64,000 nt of DNA, from the NCBI GenBank assembly GCA_023159155.1, contig JAJNNX010000065.1:245595-309594 (forward strand). Direction: 5' to 3'. Positions 12,700 to 27,300 of the stretch are shown piece by piece; the first letter of the stretch is position 1, and each line of letters starts with the position of its first letter. A program made the translations under genes and the position numbers. Source of the stretch: Ustulina deusta. Taxonomy: Eukaryota > Ascomycota > Sordariomycetes > Xylariales > Xylariaceae. A model generated the notes under the pieces. That model was given only the letters and a program-made list of their open reading frames with translations. It made no database searches and was not told the DNA's origin.

Positions 12700-13670
12700 A
12701 ATTATATAATTACTTTATAAAGCATTAGTAAAATTTATTTTATTAAAAGCTAATATTTAATAGTTATTAATTAAAAAAGTAGCAATTATTTTATAATTTA
12801 TTAATAAAATCTATTTAATAAGATCTATTTTATTAAAAGTATTTAATACTTAGTATTTATTAGCTAAAATAATAATAATTATTTTATAAAATATTAATAA
12901 AATCTAAAAGTACTGTTTTATATTTAATTATAGCTATTAAATTTTAATAAAAACTTTACTATAATAATAATAAAAAAACCTTTAAAAAAGCTTATTAATT
13001 GTTTTATAATTAATTATAACTATTAAATATTATTAAAAGCTTTATAATAATAATAAAAAAATATTTTTATAAAGCTTATTATATATAATATATAAATATA
13101 TTTTATAGTATTGCTTTATAACTAATTATAGTTGTTAAATTTTTTTATAAAGTTTATTATATATAATATATAAATATGTTTTATATTAAACTATTATATA
13201 ATTAATTATAACTATTAAATTTTATTAAAAGTTTTATTATAGTAAAACTTTTTTTTTTTTATAAAGCTTACTATTTATAATACTAGAATATATATAAAAG
13301 TAATTTTTATATAAAGTAATAAAAAAAAGACTTTTAAAAAGCTTATTAACTGCTATATATTTAATTATAGCTATTAAATATTATTAAAAGCTTTATTATA
13401 GCAAAAAAAAAACGCTTTTATAAAGCTTATTATATATTATATATTTATTATAGCTATTAAATATTATTAAAAGTATTATAAAAAAAGTTTTTATAAAGCT
13501 TATTATATATAATATATAAATATGTTCTATAATATTATTATTATAATTAATTATAGCTATTATATATTATTAAAAGCTTTATAATAGCAAAAAAAATTTT
13601 TTTTATAAAGTTTATTATATATAATATATAATACTACTAGTAAAGAAAAAAGCTTTTAAAAAACTTACTA
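12700..13670 (+). repeat. Tandem minisatellite region of element A, unit 1
   Basis: About seven imperfect units, 75-155 bp apart, sharing the core TAATTATAGCTATTAAATAT followed by TATTAAAAGCTTTA. Before them (about 12700-12910) is a second set of about three units around AAAAAAGTAGCAATTAT. The same array is in unit 2, where B copy 2 interrupts it, and inverted at 760-1110 in the Copia element. Confidence 0.65.
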
Positions 13671-14322
13671 CTACTAATAATAAATACTAATAATAGATTT
13701 ATTATATATATTAAAAAGCTAGCTGTATATTATTATATTAATATATTATAAGATTAATATATAGCTATATATTTAAGCTTTATATATTTTAATTAAAAGA
13801 TTAACGCAGCTATAAGGCACTAAAGCTACGTTTTTTTTTTGAATGTTATATTTTTAATTAAAAAATTGCGCTAAAAAAACAGTACTATAAACTAGAAATA
13901 AAAACAGCTATATTAGCAGACCTATAAATATTATTCTTAATTAATACAAACGTATTAATACTAAAAATAAAAATTATTAATAACTACGATTTTTAACTAA
14001 TATAAATATATTAATACTAAAAATAGAAATTATTAATATAAATGTATTACTATTAAATATAAAGATTACTATGTTTAAAAAATCATTTATAAATATTTAT
14101 AAATATATAAAAAAACTATTATATATGTTTAATATAAACGTATTAATATTAAATACTAAAATTACTATATATATTTATATATATTTCTAACTAAAACAAA
14201 CTTATTAATATTTTATATTAAGATTACTATATATATATAAATTAATATATACTTATATGCTACTTTTAAATATAATTATATAAATAAGCAAAACTACTAA
14301 AGTAGCTTTACTTAAAGGGGTG

Positions 14323-14590
14323 TGTTAGATTAAGTAGTAGCTAGGTAGTAATGTGAGCCACATAGTAGCTAGTGAGAGGTGCCCTTATAGTGGGTATACC
14401 CTTAGCAAATAGAGCGTTATATAGCTAAATGAGTGGATCCACACCTAACTATATGAGGGATATATATATATGTAGGGTGTAGAATACACCTATACAGACC
14501 TATAACAATAATAATATAACAGACCTTCTACGGGCAATATGTAGCTACGGGCCAATCTTTTGGCCTTTTAGTATAGTACTAAATCTAACA
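14323..14590 (+). repeat. Element A LTR, copy 2 (shared middle LTR)
   Basis: 268 bp, from TGTTAGATTAAG to GCTAAATCTAACA-type termini. A polypurine-like CTTAAAGGGGTG lies immediately upstream. The sequence after it (14591 onward) matches the sequence after LTR copy 1. This LTR is therefore the 3' LTR of the first unit and the 5' LTR of the second. Confidence 0.9.
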
Positions 14591-15099
14591 ATTAAAAGTC
14601 TTATTAATACCTTATATTCTATTGTAAATGCTATATATATATATTGCTAACGAGCTCTTTACTAGTATACGTATTAGCTGGCGATTTATTCGAAATATTT
14701 TATTGCAAGTATTACAAAAGCTAATAGTAAGCGCTCTTTTTATTAAAATAATCTAAAAATATAAAATATTTTATTATAAGCGCTATAAATATTAATAACA
14801 AGTATTTTTTTTAATATAATTAAACTAAAATATAAAATATATATATATAAAATATATATTAGTAAGCTTTTTAATAATAGAACTAGAGCATTATTAATTT
14901 TTTTATTATATATATAATAATAAATGTTTATATTAAACATAGCAATTTTTTTAATTTTAGCTATATATTTATTATAATAGTTATAATAATTAATTTTAAC
15001 TTATTTAATAATTTTTTATTATAAAAAAAAGATTTTATTACTAATATTTATAGTTATAATTTATAAAACTATATAATATTTATAAATTAAGCTTTATAA

Positions 15100-16110
15100 C
15101 TTATAGTATTAAAAGCACTAATAATTAATAAATTTTTTTTAAATCTAAATACTGATCTTTTTATTACTATATATATAAATTTTACTACTACTAAAAAATG
15201 TTTATATTAATATACTAAATAGTATTATAATCTAGTTTTTAAACGCTATAATATTTATTATATAAAAATTATTAAGCTTGTTAAATAAATATAAAAAATA
15301 ATCTATTATAACTATTAAGTAATTTATATAAAAATAATTTAAACTATTAATTAATAATATAATAACTTAAAAAAATTTAGTAATATAATATAAATAACTC
15401 TAAAATTTAAATATAAATATAAATATATAATATTTATTAATATATTAATTAAAAAATATATTATAAATTTTATTAAATAAATTAATATATAGCTAAATAA
15501 AATTATTAAAATTTATATTAAAAAGTTTAAAATAAATATTTTTAAGCTAGTTATTAATCTAAAAAAAGCTTTCTAAAAGTTTTATTTAAACTAAACTATA
15601 TTATTTAAGTTTATATATTATATTATTATAATAATAATATTTTAAAATATTAAACTATAGTTATTAAATTATATTAAAAAACTAATATATAAAACTTTTT
15701 AAAAACTATTAAAAGGAGCGCCTAGTTAATATTTATTATTAAAAAAGATCTAGCCAAAAAATTAAACAAAAAACCTATTAAAAAACTAGCTAAAAAGCTT
15801 AAAAAGCTTAAAAAGCGTAAAAAATCTAAAAAATCTAGTATTAATAGTAATAGTAATAAAAAAAGTAATTATAAAAATAATAAGCTTACTAGCTATTTTA
15901 AATCTAATTATAATAATAAGAATAGTAATAGTAAAAATAGTAAGTTTATTAATTATTTAAAATCTAATTGTAATAGTAATAATAAAAGTAGTAAGCTTAT
16001 TAATTATTTTAAATTTAATTATTTATTTAAAAATAATAAATAGTTTAGTAGTAATAAAAAAAACCTTAAATATATTTTTATTAAATATTTTTGCGCTAAT
16101 ATATATATTT
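15100..16110 (+). pseudogene. gag-like remnant in element A, unit 2
   Basis: The uninterrupted counterpart of the remnant at 11520-12500, colinear through the Lys/Asn/Ser-rich repeats (about 15760-16060). It has more C-to-T and G-to-A changes than unit 1 at several positions. Small open frames nearby, such as minus-strand 14743-14940, are by-products of base composition. Confidence 0.4.
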
Positions 16111-16309
16111 AAACTAAAAAAAAAAAACCTTAATATAATAAATTATATATTTTATTATAGCTATTATTTAAAAGCGCGTTATTAATATATTTTTTTAAAG
16201 CTTAAACCTAATAAATAAGTTTTTAACCCTATAACTAAGCAATTAGCTAATTAGCAAATAAAATAAAATAAAAATATTTAATATACTTTTAAAAAAATAT
16301 AAAAATAAC

Positions 16310-17005
16310 TAAATTTGCGTTAAAAAAGTAATAATTATATAATTACTTTATAAAGCATTAGTAAGATTTATTTTGCTAAAAGCTAATATTTAATAATTAT
16401 TAATTAAAAAAGTAGCAATTATTTTATAACTTGTTAATAAAATCTATTTAATAAGATCTATTTTATTAAAAGTATTTAATATTTAGTATTTATTAGCTAA
16501 AAAAGTAATAATTATTTTATAAAATATTAATAAAATCTAAAAGTACTGCTTTATATTTAATTATAGCTATTAAATTTTAATAAAAACTTTATTATAATAA
16601 AAAAAAACTTTTAAAAAAGCTTATTAATTGTTTTATAATTAATTATAGCTATTAAATATTATTAAAAGTTTTATAATAATAAAAAAAAAAATTTTATAAA
16701 GCTTATTATATATAATATATAAATATATTTTATTGTATTATTTTATAATTAATTATAGTTATTAAATTTTATTAAAAGCTTTACTAGTAAAAAAAAAATA
16801 TTTTTATAAAATTTATTATATATAATATATAAGTATGTTTTATATTAAATTATTATATAACTAATTATAACTATTAAATTTTATTAAAAGTTTTATTATA
16901 ATAATAAAATTTTTTTTTATAAAACTTATTATTTATAATGTTAGAATATATATAAAAGTAATTTTTATATAAAGTAATAAAAAAAAAACTTTTAAAAAGT
17001 TTATT
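16310..17005 (+). repeat. Tandem minisatellite region of element A, unit 2 (left part)
   Basis: Same repeat family as at 12700-13670. It is cut at 17005 by B copy 2 and resumes at 23079 (to about 23400). The joined sequence across the insert (AAGTTTATT then TTATTAATTGC) matches uninterrupted unit 1 at about 13345. Confidence 0.65.
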
Positions 17006-17238
17006 TGTAATAGTTAGTGCAGTTTTAGCAAGACTTGTAAGGACTTTAGACCTATATAGCAATAAGATAGGAAGTTTATATACGGACCAACCTAACTTTG
17101 CAGCTATATATATAGAGTCTATATCTATTTATTTTATAAACTCTAACTTTTTTTTTTTTTTTTTTTTTTTTAGTTTAGAGTTTTTGTTTATAATATTAAT
17201 AAACTAGCTATAAAAGCTTTATTTAATTAATCGTAATA
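17006..17238 (+). repeat. Element B copy 2, 5' LTR
   Basis: 233 bp, from TGTAATAGTTAGTGCAG to TTAATCGTAATA. Confidence 0.85.
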
Positions 17239-20200
17239 CTATTTTAAGTTTATTAATTATTTATTAATAAGCGTTTAATAAATATATATTTTTTATTTTA
17301 TTATAGTTAATAAAACATAAATAAACTTTTTTTTTTAGTTATATATTTAATATAAAAAATTATATATTTTATAATATAAATCTAACTTTAATATAACTTT
17401 AATAAAACTTTTAATTTTTATACTATTTACAAACTAATAATTTATAAAAAACTTAACTTTGAATATTTTTGTTTTATTTTTAGTTTTTAAACAATTAAAA
17501 TAATTCTAGTTTTTAAGTATAGCTAGTTTTTTATTTTTAAATAATATTAAAAAAAAAATTTTAATAAAAAAAAAAGAAAATTAAGTACTAGACTTTTTTA
17601 TAAACGTTTTAAGCAAACTAATATTTAAAAAAGAATTTAAAAAAAAAAAAAAGTTAGAACTTAAAAAAGCAAAATTTAAACTAGAACTAAAACTATTTAA
17701 AATAAGTAATATATTTAAAAACATAACATTAAATATTATAATTATATAAGCTTTTAATTTTATATTAGTTCTAATAGAACTTTTTTAATAAATAAAAAAA
17801 GTAAAGCGCTAATTTTTTAATATATTTATTTTAATATTTTTAAAAAATAACTATAATTTAATAGTAAAAAATATATTTAAAAATATTAATTTTAAACTTT
17901 TTAGTTTTACTACTTTATTTATTTTTTATTTTATTAGCTTATTTTTTAGCGCTTTAAATCTTATTTATATTAAAAAAGCTAGAATATAAAAAACTAATTC
18001 TAGCAAATTTATAAAAAATAAAGCTTTATTTAATAATTAGGTTTATAAACTAATAAAAAAGCTAAATAAAAATATTATTATATTTTAAACTAAAAATAGC
18101 TAATTTTAGTATATTATAAGCTAGTTAAAAAAATATATTAAAAAATTAATAAAAATATGCTTTTATTTAATTAAAAAATTATTTAGTAATATTACTAAAA
18201 TAATTTAAACTTTATTAATAGTTTATTATAACTTTAATTAAATAGCTATAGTTTATAAAATATTTTAAACTTATATATATAAAATTAATAAAAATATTAA
18301 TAAGTTTATTTTTATATTTAATAATTTAGCTTAAAAATATTAATTAATTAAATTATAATAAAAATATAAATTATAAAACTATTTTTATATAAACTTAAAA
18401 AAAAACTTATATAAAATTTTTATAAATTTAAATATTTTTTATAAATTATTTATTAATAAAATTATTAAATTAATATATAATATTAAACAAATTTATATAA
18501 ACTATTAATAAACTAAGTTTGTTAGTTTAATTAAACAAAAATTTAATTTAAATAATTAAGTTTTTAGTAAACTAGCTTATTAATTTTTAGTTAATTTTAG
18601 AAGTTTTAAAATATTTATTTTAAAATAATTAAAATAAGCGCTAATTATAAAAAAAAAAAGCTTATTAAAATAATAAGACCTATTTTATTTATAATAAAAA
18701 AATATATATATATTAATTAATTGTTTTAATTAAAAGTTTAAAGTTTTAAGTGTTTAACTAGCAAAAAAAAGCTCTAATAAGAATAGTTTTAATAGTTTAT
18801 TAAATTTAAAAAATAAATAGAACTAATAAAAGTTTTTTTATTAGTTTTTTTATTTATTTTAGCTAAAATATATAGCTAAAACAAATTAATTATTTTTAAA
18901 ATATTTATTTAATTATAAGTTAATAATATTAAAATAAAAATTTTAGCTTTATATAATACTAAAGCTTATATTTTTTTAATAATTAGCTATAAATTTATAT
19001 AATAAATTAAATAATAATTAAAAATAAAAATAGTTTAGCTAATTAAATTTTAAAAGTTTTATAACTACTAAAATAAAATAGTTAATAAAATCTACAAATA
19101 TTTAATATATATTATAAAAATTAATAATTAATAATTTAAAAACTGAATGTTTTAAGTTATTAATTTTAGTTATAATATTATTATTAGTATTAAATAATTA
19201 ATAAAACAAAATATTTTAATAAAAACTTAAAAATAATAATTAATTTAGCTAAATAATTTATTTTTATTAGCTTAATTTTTACTAATAATTATAATTAAGC
19301 TTTATAACTATAAATAATAAAATATAAACCTAAAAATATAAAAAAATATAAATTAATACAATTAAGTATTAAAAAAATATTATTAAATATTAAAACAACT
19401 TTTTAAAAATAAAATAATTATTTTAGAAACAACTAAAACTAAAAAAAAAAAAAATAAACTTAGAACTTTTAAACTTAAAATAAAAAAAGTTTATATAGTA
19501 ATTTTAAAAAAAAAAAAAAACTAAGCTACTATTAAAAAAATTATATAAAATTTTTAAAATTATTTTTATTAAAATAAGTAAAAACAACTAACTAAAAAAA
19601 CTTTAAAAAAGCTTATTGCAATTAAGTTTGTAATAACTAAAAATAACTATATTAAGCTATTTAAAAAAGATTTAAAAGTAATTAATACTTTACAAAAAAA
19701 TAGATTTAAATTAATTAAGTAGTGCTATAAAAAACTTTTAATAATAAACCGATTTTATTTTTAAAAAAAAAAAAATCTTTAATATATAAAATTAGTACAA
19801 AGCTTTTTGCTTTTTTAGCTATTATATTTAAAAAAGTTCTTTTTAAAAAAAAAATCCAAAACTTTACTATTATTATAACTAAAGTTTAATATAATACTAA
19901 AATTTAATAATAAAAAATATATTTCTAGTTTTTATTAATATTATATATTTATATAGTTTATTTTATTTAAAAAAAAGTTCGTAAATAAACTACTAGCTAT
20001 AAACTTTATTAAATAAAATATAAACTTAAATTAATTAAATATAAATTTATAATTAATTATTAATAAAAAAATATATATTTAAAAAATTAAATTATATTAG
20101 TTTTAAATATTAGTAGTATTATATTTAATTATTGCAATATTATTTAATTTGCTAAACTAAATATTATTAAAGTTTTTTATTAATTACTATTAATTATAAA

Positions 20201-22843
20201 ATTATATATATATATATTTTTTTTTTTAAACCTATAAAAAAATGTTTTAATAAAAAGTTTTATTTTTTAGTTTAAAAATAAAACTTGCTTAGTAGCAAGT
20301 TTTAATTAATACATAAATCTAAAAACTTTTAAACAAGTTTATAAGTACTTACATAAATAATATTTTAATTTATTCTAAAACTAAAAATAGTACTAAACTT
20401 ATTATAAAAAAATAATTTATTGTGTATATTAAGCTAAATATTAAAGAAATATTAAAAAGTTTTGTTTTAATATATTTATTATTAATTATTTAAAAATAGT
20501 TATAAAAGCTAAAATAAAAATTAGAATTAATTTTACTAAAATCTAAGCAATCCTAAATTAGAACTTTAATAATTTTAAAAGCACTAAGTTAATCCAGTTA
20601 TTTTTTAGATTTTATAATTATATTTATATGTTTATTTATTATACTAGTAAAATTACTGCTTTTTTAAATTAACTATTAAAAAAAAAAAAGCTATTTATAA
20701 TAGGACTAAAATAAAAATAAGTTTTTAAATATATAAAACTGCTAATTTATAAAACATTTGTTTTAGCTTTTTTTAGGCCCGGCTAACTAATATAAGTAAA
20801 AATAAATACTTTATATAATATAATAAAAAAAGTTATTTAGTAGCAATAAAAAAATATAACCTAAAAACTTATAAAATATTTTTTTAAAATAATAATACTA
20901 ATTAAGTAAGCTTACCTAATTTAAAATTATAAATTTTTAGTAGTAATATAAACTTTAGAATATTACTACCCGGAGCTTTTTAGAACTAAGTTTTTTATAA
21001 TAACTAATTATTAAACTTTACTATACTTTTTAAATAAATAGATTTTATTAATATAATAAATATATTAGGCTAATTTTTTATTAAACTTTAATATTATTTT
21101 TTAATACTAACTAAAATAAAAAAATATAATAGCTAATACTTTATTAAAAAAAATAGCTAAGCTTTTTATAATTAAAGCTAAAAAAACTAAAAAACAAACA
21201 ATAGTATTAGTTCTACTTAATAAAATATTAAATTTTATATTAATTATAAACTTTTTATTTAATATTTTCTAAAAAACTAATTTAGTAAACTTAATTAAAC
21301 AAAAAAATTAGTTATAAAAACTAAAAAATAAAAATAAAAAGCTATATATATTTAAAATTATTTTAAATAGAACTATTTTTTTTTATATAGCTTTAATTTA
21401 AAAAGCTTATATATTTTTAATTATTATATACTAAAGTTAATATAAAATAATTAAAATATTAAAACAAAAATACTACTAGTTTTATTTAAAATATAATTAT
21501 AGATAATATATATATAATTATTATAACTATAAAAAAAATAAAATATTATAAAATAAGATTTCTAGTTTTTTTTATTTATTACTTATTTTAGCTATAGTAT
21601 AGCAATACATAGTAATAAATAGTAAAAATATATTATTTAATTAATAAGGTTATAACTATATATAAATATTTATAAATAAGTTTAGCTGTTTAATTATAAC
21701 TTTATTTAGCAAAAAAATAAATATTATAGAATTACTAGCTATATAATATTACAAAAATTTATATAGATTTTTTAATATATTAAACATATAAATATTAAAT
21801 AATATAAGATTATTTATTTTTAAGTTTATAATAATAATTAATAGTTTTATAAGTACTAAACACTGCTTTAGTAGTACTTATTATTTTTAAACCTAAAAAG
21901 CAATAAAATTAACTAATTAAAAACTAGATTAATAACTCTGTTTTTATATTAATAAATACTAAAATAATTAAAACATTTATTTTTTTGCTTTAGATTTTAT
22001 ATATAATTTTTTATAATATTTATTAATTAATATATTATTATTAAAAATAGTAATAAAAATTAAAGCATAAAATTTTTTAATAGTAAATATTAATAAAACT
22101 ATTATAAATTTTAATACTAAGTAATAAGCGCTTAAACTAGTCCGTTAAACCTAAAATATTTAAAAAATAGCATATAATATAGCAACCCTTATATAAAAAT
22201 AATATAAGCTATAAACTAATAAAAAAAAACGCCTAATAGATTTTAAAATAAAAAATAAAATCTTTTTAAAAAAAAAAGGTTTTGTAATATAAGTACTAAT
22301 TATTAAATTAGATTTTTAATTAATTAGACCTTTTAAAATTTTTAAAAAACAAAAATTTAGTTATATTTTTAATTTATTTAACTTTTATAAAATAAAAAAC
22401 CTATTCTATACTAATTAATTACAAAAAGCAAATAATAATTTTTTATTTTAATAAATTTAATTATTGCTTTTAGCTAAAAATATTAATAGTAAAACAAAAT
22501 TTAAAATTAAACAAATTAAACAATTAAAAATATATAAAAAAAGCAAAAAGTTGCAATACTAAATTGTTTAAAAAAGCTATAATTTTAATAATATTTAATA
22601 TATAACTTAAAATTTTAAAAATATATTAATTAAACTTGATTAATTTTATAAAACTTACTAAAAAGTTTTTAAACTTTTTATAAAATTATAAAAATAAATA
22701 TATATAGTAATAGTTAATAAATTTGCAAACAATTATAAAAACAATAATAAAATAATATAATATAAAAAAACTATACAAACTTAATATTATTAATAACTTT
22801 AAATTAAAATTATATTTAAACTTTTAGTTTTAAAAAAAAGTAA

Positions 22844-23078
22844 TATAACAGTTAATACAATTTTAGCAAAACTTGCAAAAATTTTAGACCTATATAGCAA
22901 TAAAATAAAAAGTCTGCGTACGGACTAACTTAACTCTGCAGTTATATATACAAAGTCTATATCTACCCACCTTATAAACTCTGACTTCCTTCTTTTCTTT
23001 TTTTTTTTTTTAGCTTAGAGTCTTTGTCTATAGTATTAATAAACTAGCTATAGAAGCTTTACTCGACTGATCGTAATA
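22844..23078 (+). repeat. Element B copy 2, 3' LTR
   Basis: 235 bp, from TATAACAGTTAATACAA to ACTCGACTGATCGTAATA. It is preceded by the purine run AAAAAAAAGTAA. Confidence 0.85.
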
Positions 23079-24058
23079 TTATTAATTGCTATATATTTAA
23101 TTATAGCTATTAAATATTATTAAAAGTTTTATTATAGCAAAAAAAAAAACGTTTTTATAAAGCTTATTATATATTATATATTTATTATAGCTATTAAATA
23201 TTATTAAAAATACTATAAAAAATATTTTTATAAAGTTTATTATATATAATATATAAATATGTTTTATAATATTGCTATTATAATTAATTATAACTATTAT
23301 ATATTATTAAAAGCTTTATAATAGCAAAAAAATTATTTTTATAAAGTTTATTATATATAATATATAATACTACTAGTAAAAAAAAAAGCTTTTAAAAAAC
23401 TTACTACTACTAATAATAAATACTAATAATAGATTTATTATATATACTAAAAAGCTAGCTATATATTATTATACTAATATATTATAAGATTAATATATAG
23501 TTATATATTTAAGCTTTATATACTTTAATTAAAAGATTAATGTAGCTATAAAGCATTAAAGCTACATTTTTTTTTTGAACGTTATATTTTTAATTAAAAA
23601 ATCGCGCCAAAAAAACAGTATTACAAACTAGAAATAAAAACAGCTATATTAGCAGATCTATAAATATTACTCTTAATTAATATAAACGTATTAATACTAA
23701 AAATAAAAATCATTAATAATTACTACTTTTAATTAATATAAACATATTAACACTAAAAATAGAAATTATTAATATAAGCGTATTACTATTAAATATAAAG
23801 ATTATTATGTTCGAAAAATCACTTACAAATATTTATAAATATATAAAAAAACTACTATATATACTTAATATAAATATATTAACATTAAATACTAAAATTA
23901 CTATATATATTTATATATATTTCTAATTAAAACAAGCTTATTAATACTTTATGTTAAGATCACTATATATATATAAACTAATATATATTTATATGCTGCT
24001 TTTAAATATAGTTATATAAGTAAGCAAAGCTACTGAAGTGGCTTTACCTAAAGGGGTG

Positions 24059-24066
24059 TGTTGGAT
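24059..24066 (+). repeat. Element A LTR, copy 3, first 8 bp
   Basis: TGTTGGAT follows the polypurine tract CCTAAAGGGG. It is cut off by insertion of B copy 3 at 24067. Its last five bases (TGGAT) recur as TAGAT at 30130-30134, after the insert, as the target duplication of that insertion. Confidence 0.85.
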
Positions 24067-24302
24067 TGTTACGATTAGTTAAGTAAAGCTTCTATAGCTA
24101 GTTTATTAATACTATAGACAAAGACTTTAAGCTAAAAAAAAAAAAAAAAAAAAAAAAAGTCAGAGTTTATAAAATAAATAGATATAAACTCTATATATAT
24201 AACTGCAGAGTTATAAGTTGGTCTATATATAAACTTTTTATTTTATTATTATATAGGTCTGGAATTTTTGCAAGTTTTGCTAAAACTATACTAACTATTA
24301 TA
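24067..24302 (-). repeat. Element B copy 3, 3' LTR (left side)
   Basis: 236 bp, TGTTACGATTAG to CTAACTATTATA. It contains a pure poly-A run at about 24137-24158, the complement of the poly-T in the forward copies. Confidence 0.85.
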
Positions 24303-27300
24303 CTACTTTTTTTTAAAACTAAAAATTTAAACATAGTTTTAACTCAAAATTACTAATAATATTAAATTTATATAACTTTTTTATATTATACTGCTTTATT
24401 ATTATTTTTATAGTTGTTTATAAATTTATTAATTATTATTATATATATTTATTTTTATAATTTTATTAAAAGTTTAAAAGTTTTTTTATAAGTTTTATAA
24501 AATTAATTAAGCTTAATTAGCATATTTTTAAAATTTTAAGCTATATATTAAATATTATTAAAATTATAGTTTTTTTAAATAATTTAATACTATAGTTTTT
24601 TATTTTTTTTATATATTTTTAATTATTTAATTTGTTTAATTTTAAATTTTGTTTTACTATTAATATTTTTAGCTAGAAATAATAATTAAATTTATTAAAA
24701 TAAAAAATTATTGCTTGTTTTTTATAATTAGTTAGTATAAAATAAGTTTTTTATTTTATAAAAATTAAATAAATTAAAAATATAACTAAATTTTTATTTT
24801 TTTAAAATTTTAAAAAGTCTAACTAATTAAAAGTTCAATCTAATAGTTAGTACTTATATTATAAAGGTTTTTTTTTTTAAAAAAACTTTATTTTTTATTT
24901 TAAAATCTATTAAGCATTTTTTTTTATTAGTTTATAGCTTATATTATTTTTATGTAATAATTACTATATTATATACTATTTTTTAAATATTTTAAGTTTA
25001 ATAAATTAGTTTAAACGCTTATTATTTAGTATTAAAATTTATAATAGTTTTGTTAATATTTATTATTAAAAAGTTTTATGTTTTAATTTTTATTATTATT
25101 TTTAATAGTAATATATTAATTAATAAATATTATAAAAAATTATATATAAAATTTAAAGCAAAAAAATAAATATTTTAATTATTTTAATATTTATTAATAT
25201 AAAAATAGAATTATTAGTCTAATTTTTAATTAGTTAATTTTATTACTTTTTAGGTTTAAAAGTAGTAAGTACTACTAAAGTAGTACTTAATATTTATAAA
25301 ACTATTAATTATTACTATAAATTTAGAAATAAATAGTCCTATATTATTTAATATTTATATATTTAATATATTAAAAAATTTATATAAACTTTTATAGTAT
25401 TATATAGCTAATAATTTTATAATGTTTGTTTTTTTATTAAATAAAGTTGCAATTAAATAGCTAAACTTATTTATAAATATTTATATATAGTTATAACCCT
25501 ATTAGTTAAGTAATATATTTTTACTATTTATTATTATATATTACTATACTATAGTTAATATAAACAATAAATAAAAAAAGCTAAAAGTTTTGTTTTGTAA
25601 TATTTTGTTTTTTTTATAGTTATAATAATTATATATATATTATTTATAATTACGTTTTAAATAAAACTAGTAATATTTTTATTTTAATATTTTAATTATT
25701 TTATATTAATTTTAATATATAATAATTAAAAATATATAAGTTTTTTAAATTAAAGCTATATAAAAAAAAATAATCTTATTTAAAGTAATTTTAAGTATAT
25801 ATAGCTTTTTATTTTTATTTTTTAGATTTTATAACTAGTTTTTTTTGTTTAATTAGGTTTATTAGGTTAGCTTTTTAAAAAGTATTAAGTAGTAAATCTA
25901 TAGTTAATATAAAACCTAATATTTTGTTAAGCAGAACTAATATTATTATTTTCTTTTTAGTTTTTTTAACTTTAATTATAAAAAGCTTAATTATTTTTTT
26001 TAATAAAATATTAACTATTATTTTTTTTTGTTTTAATTAATATTAAAAAATAATATTAAAGTTTAATAAAAAGTTAGTTTAATATATTTATTATATTAAT
26101 AAAATTTATTTATTTAAAAAATATAATAAAACTTAATAATTAGTTATTATAAAAAACTTAGTTTTAAAAAGCTTTAAGTAGTAATATTTTAAAGTTTATA
26201 TTATTATTAAAAATTTATAATTTTAAATTAAATAAGCTTGCTTAATTAATATTATTATTTTAAAAAAATATTTTATAAGTTTTTAAGTTATATTTTTTTA
26301 TTACTATTAAATAATTTTTTTTATTATATTATATAAAATATTTATTTTTATTTATATTAGTTAACTAGGCTTAAAAAAAACTAAAACAAGTATTTTATAT
26401 ACTAGTAGTTTTATATGTTTAAAAGTTTATTTTTATTCTAATCCTATTATAAATAGTTTATTTTTTTTTAATAGTTAATTTAAAAAAGTAGTAATTTTAT
26501 TAATATAATAAATAAATATATAAATATAATTATAAAGTTTTAAAAATAACTAAATTAATTTAATATTTTTAAAATTATTAAAATTTTAATTTAAGATTAT
26601 TTAAATTTTTATAAAATTAATTCTAATTTTAACTTTAGTTTTTATAATTATTTTTAAATAATTAATAATAAATGTATTAAAATAAAACTTTTTAATATTT
26701 TTTTAATATTTAGTTTAATATAAATAATAAATTATTTTTTTATAATAAGTTTAATACTATTTTTTAGTTTTAAAATAAATTAAAATATTATTTATATAAA
26801 TATTTATAAATTTATTTAAAAGTTTTTAAATTTATATATTAATAAAAGCTTACTATTAAACAAGTTTTATTTTTAAACTAAATAATAAAACTTTTTATTA
26901 AAATATTTTTTTATAAGTTTAAAAAAAAATAAAATAAAATAATTTTATAATTAATAATAATTAATAAAAAGCTTTAATAATATCTAGTTTTATAAAACAA
27001 ATAATATTATAATAATTAAATATAGTACTACTAATATTTAAAATTAATATAATTTAATTTTTTAAATATATATTTTTTTATTAATAATTAATTATAAACT
27101 TATATTTAATTAATTTAAATTTAAATATAAATAAAACAAAAGTAGTATTTAAGTTTATATTTTATTTAATAAAATTTATAGTTAATAGTTTATTTATAAA
27201 CTTTTTTTTAAATAAAATAAACTATATAAATATTTAATATTAATAAGATCTAAAAATATATTTTTTATTATTAAGTTTTAATACTATATTAAATTTTAGT

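Larger units (their letters stand above)
17006..23078 (+). mobile_element. Ty3/Gypsy chromovirus B, copy 2 (full length, RIP-degraded)
   Basis: 6073 bp. LTRs lie at 17006-17238 and 22844-23078. The target duplication TTATT lies at 17001-17005 and 23079-23083. The RT C-terminal part is easiest to read here (about 20538-20725): K-I-x-A-I-L, S-T-K-L-I-Q-L-F-F-R-F-Y-N-Y, then T-S-K-I-T-A-F-L. This is the Gypsy pattern V-K-x-V-Q-S-F-L-G-F-x-N-Y-Y-R-x-F-I..S-K-I-x-x-P-L after RIP. It is inserted in the tandem-repeat part of element A unit 2. Confidence 0.9.

Noticed and set aside
12700..13670. Regularly spaced repeats resembling a CRISPR array
   Set aside because: Repeat cores are imperfect, spacing varies from 75 to 155 bp, the host is eukaryotic, and the array belongs to a retroelement.
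14743..14940. 65-codon minus-strand frame in the AT block
   Set aside because: Lies inside element A internal sequence and is built of Ile/Tyr/Asn/Lys/Leu as pure AT composition dictates; the matching position in unit 1 is not open.
16874..17062. 62-codon minus-strand frame
   Set aside because: Spans the junction between element A and the B copy 2 LTR, so it cannot be an ancestral gene.
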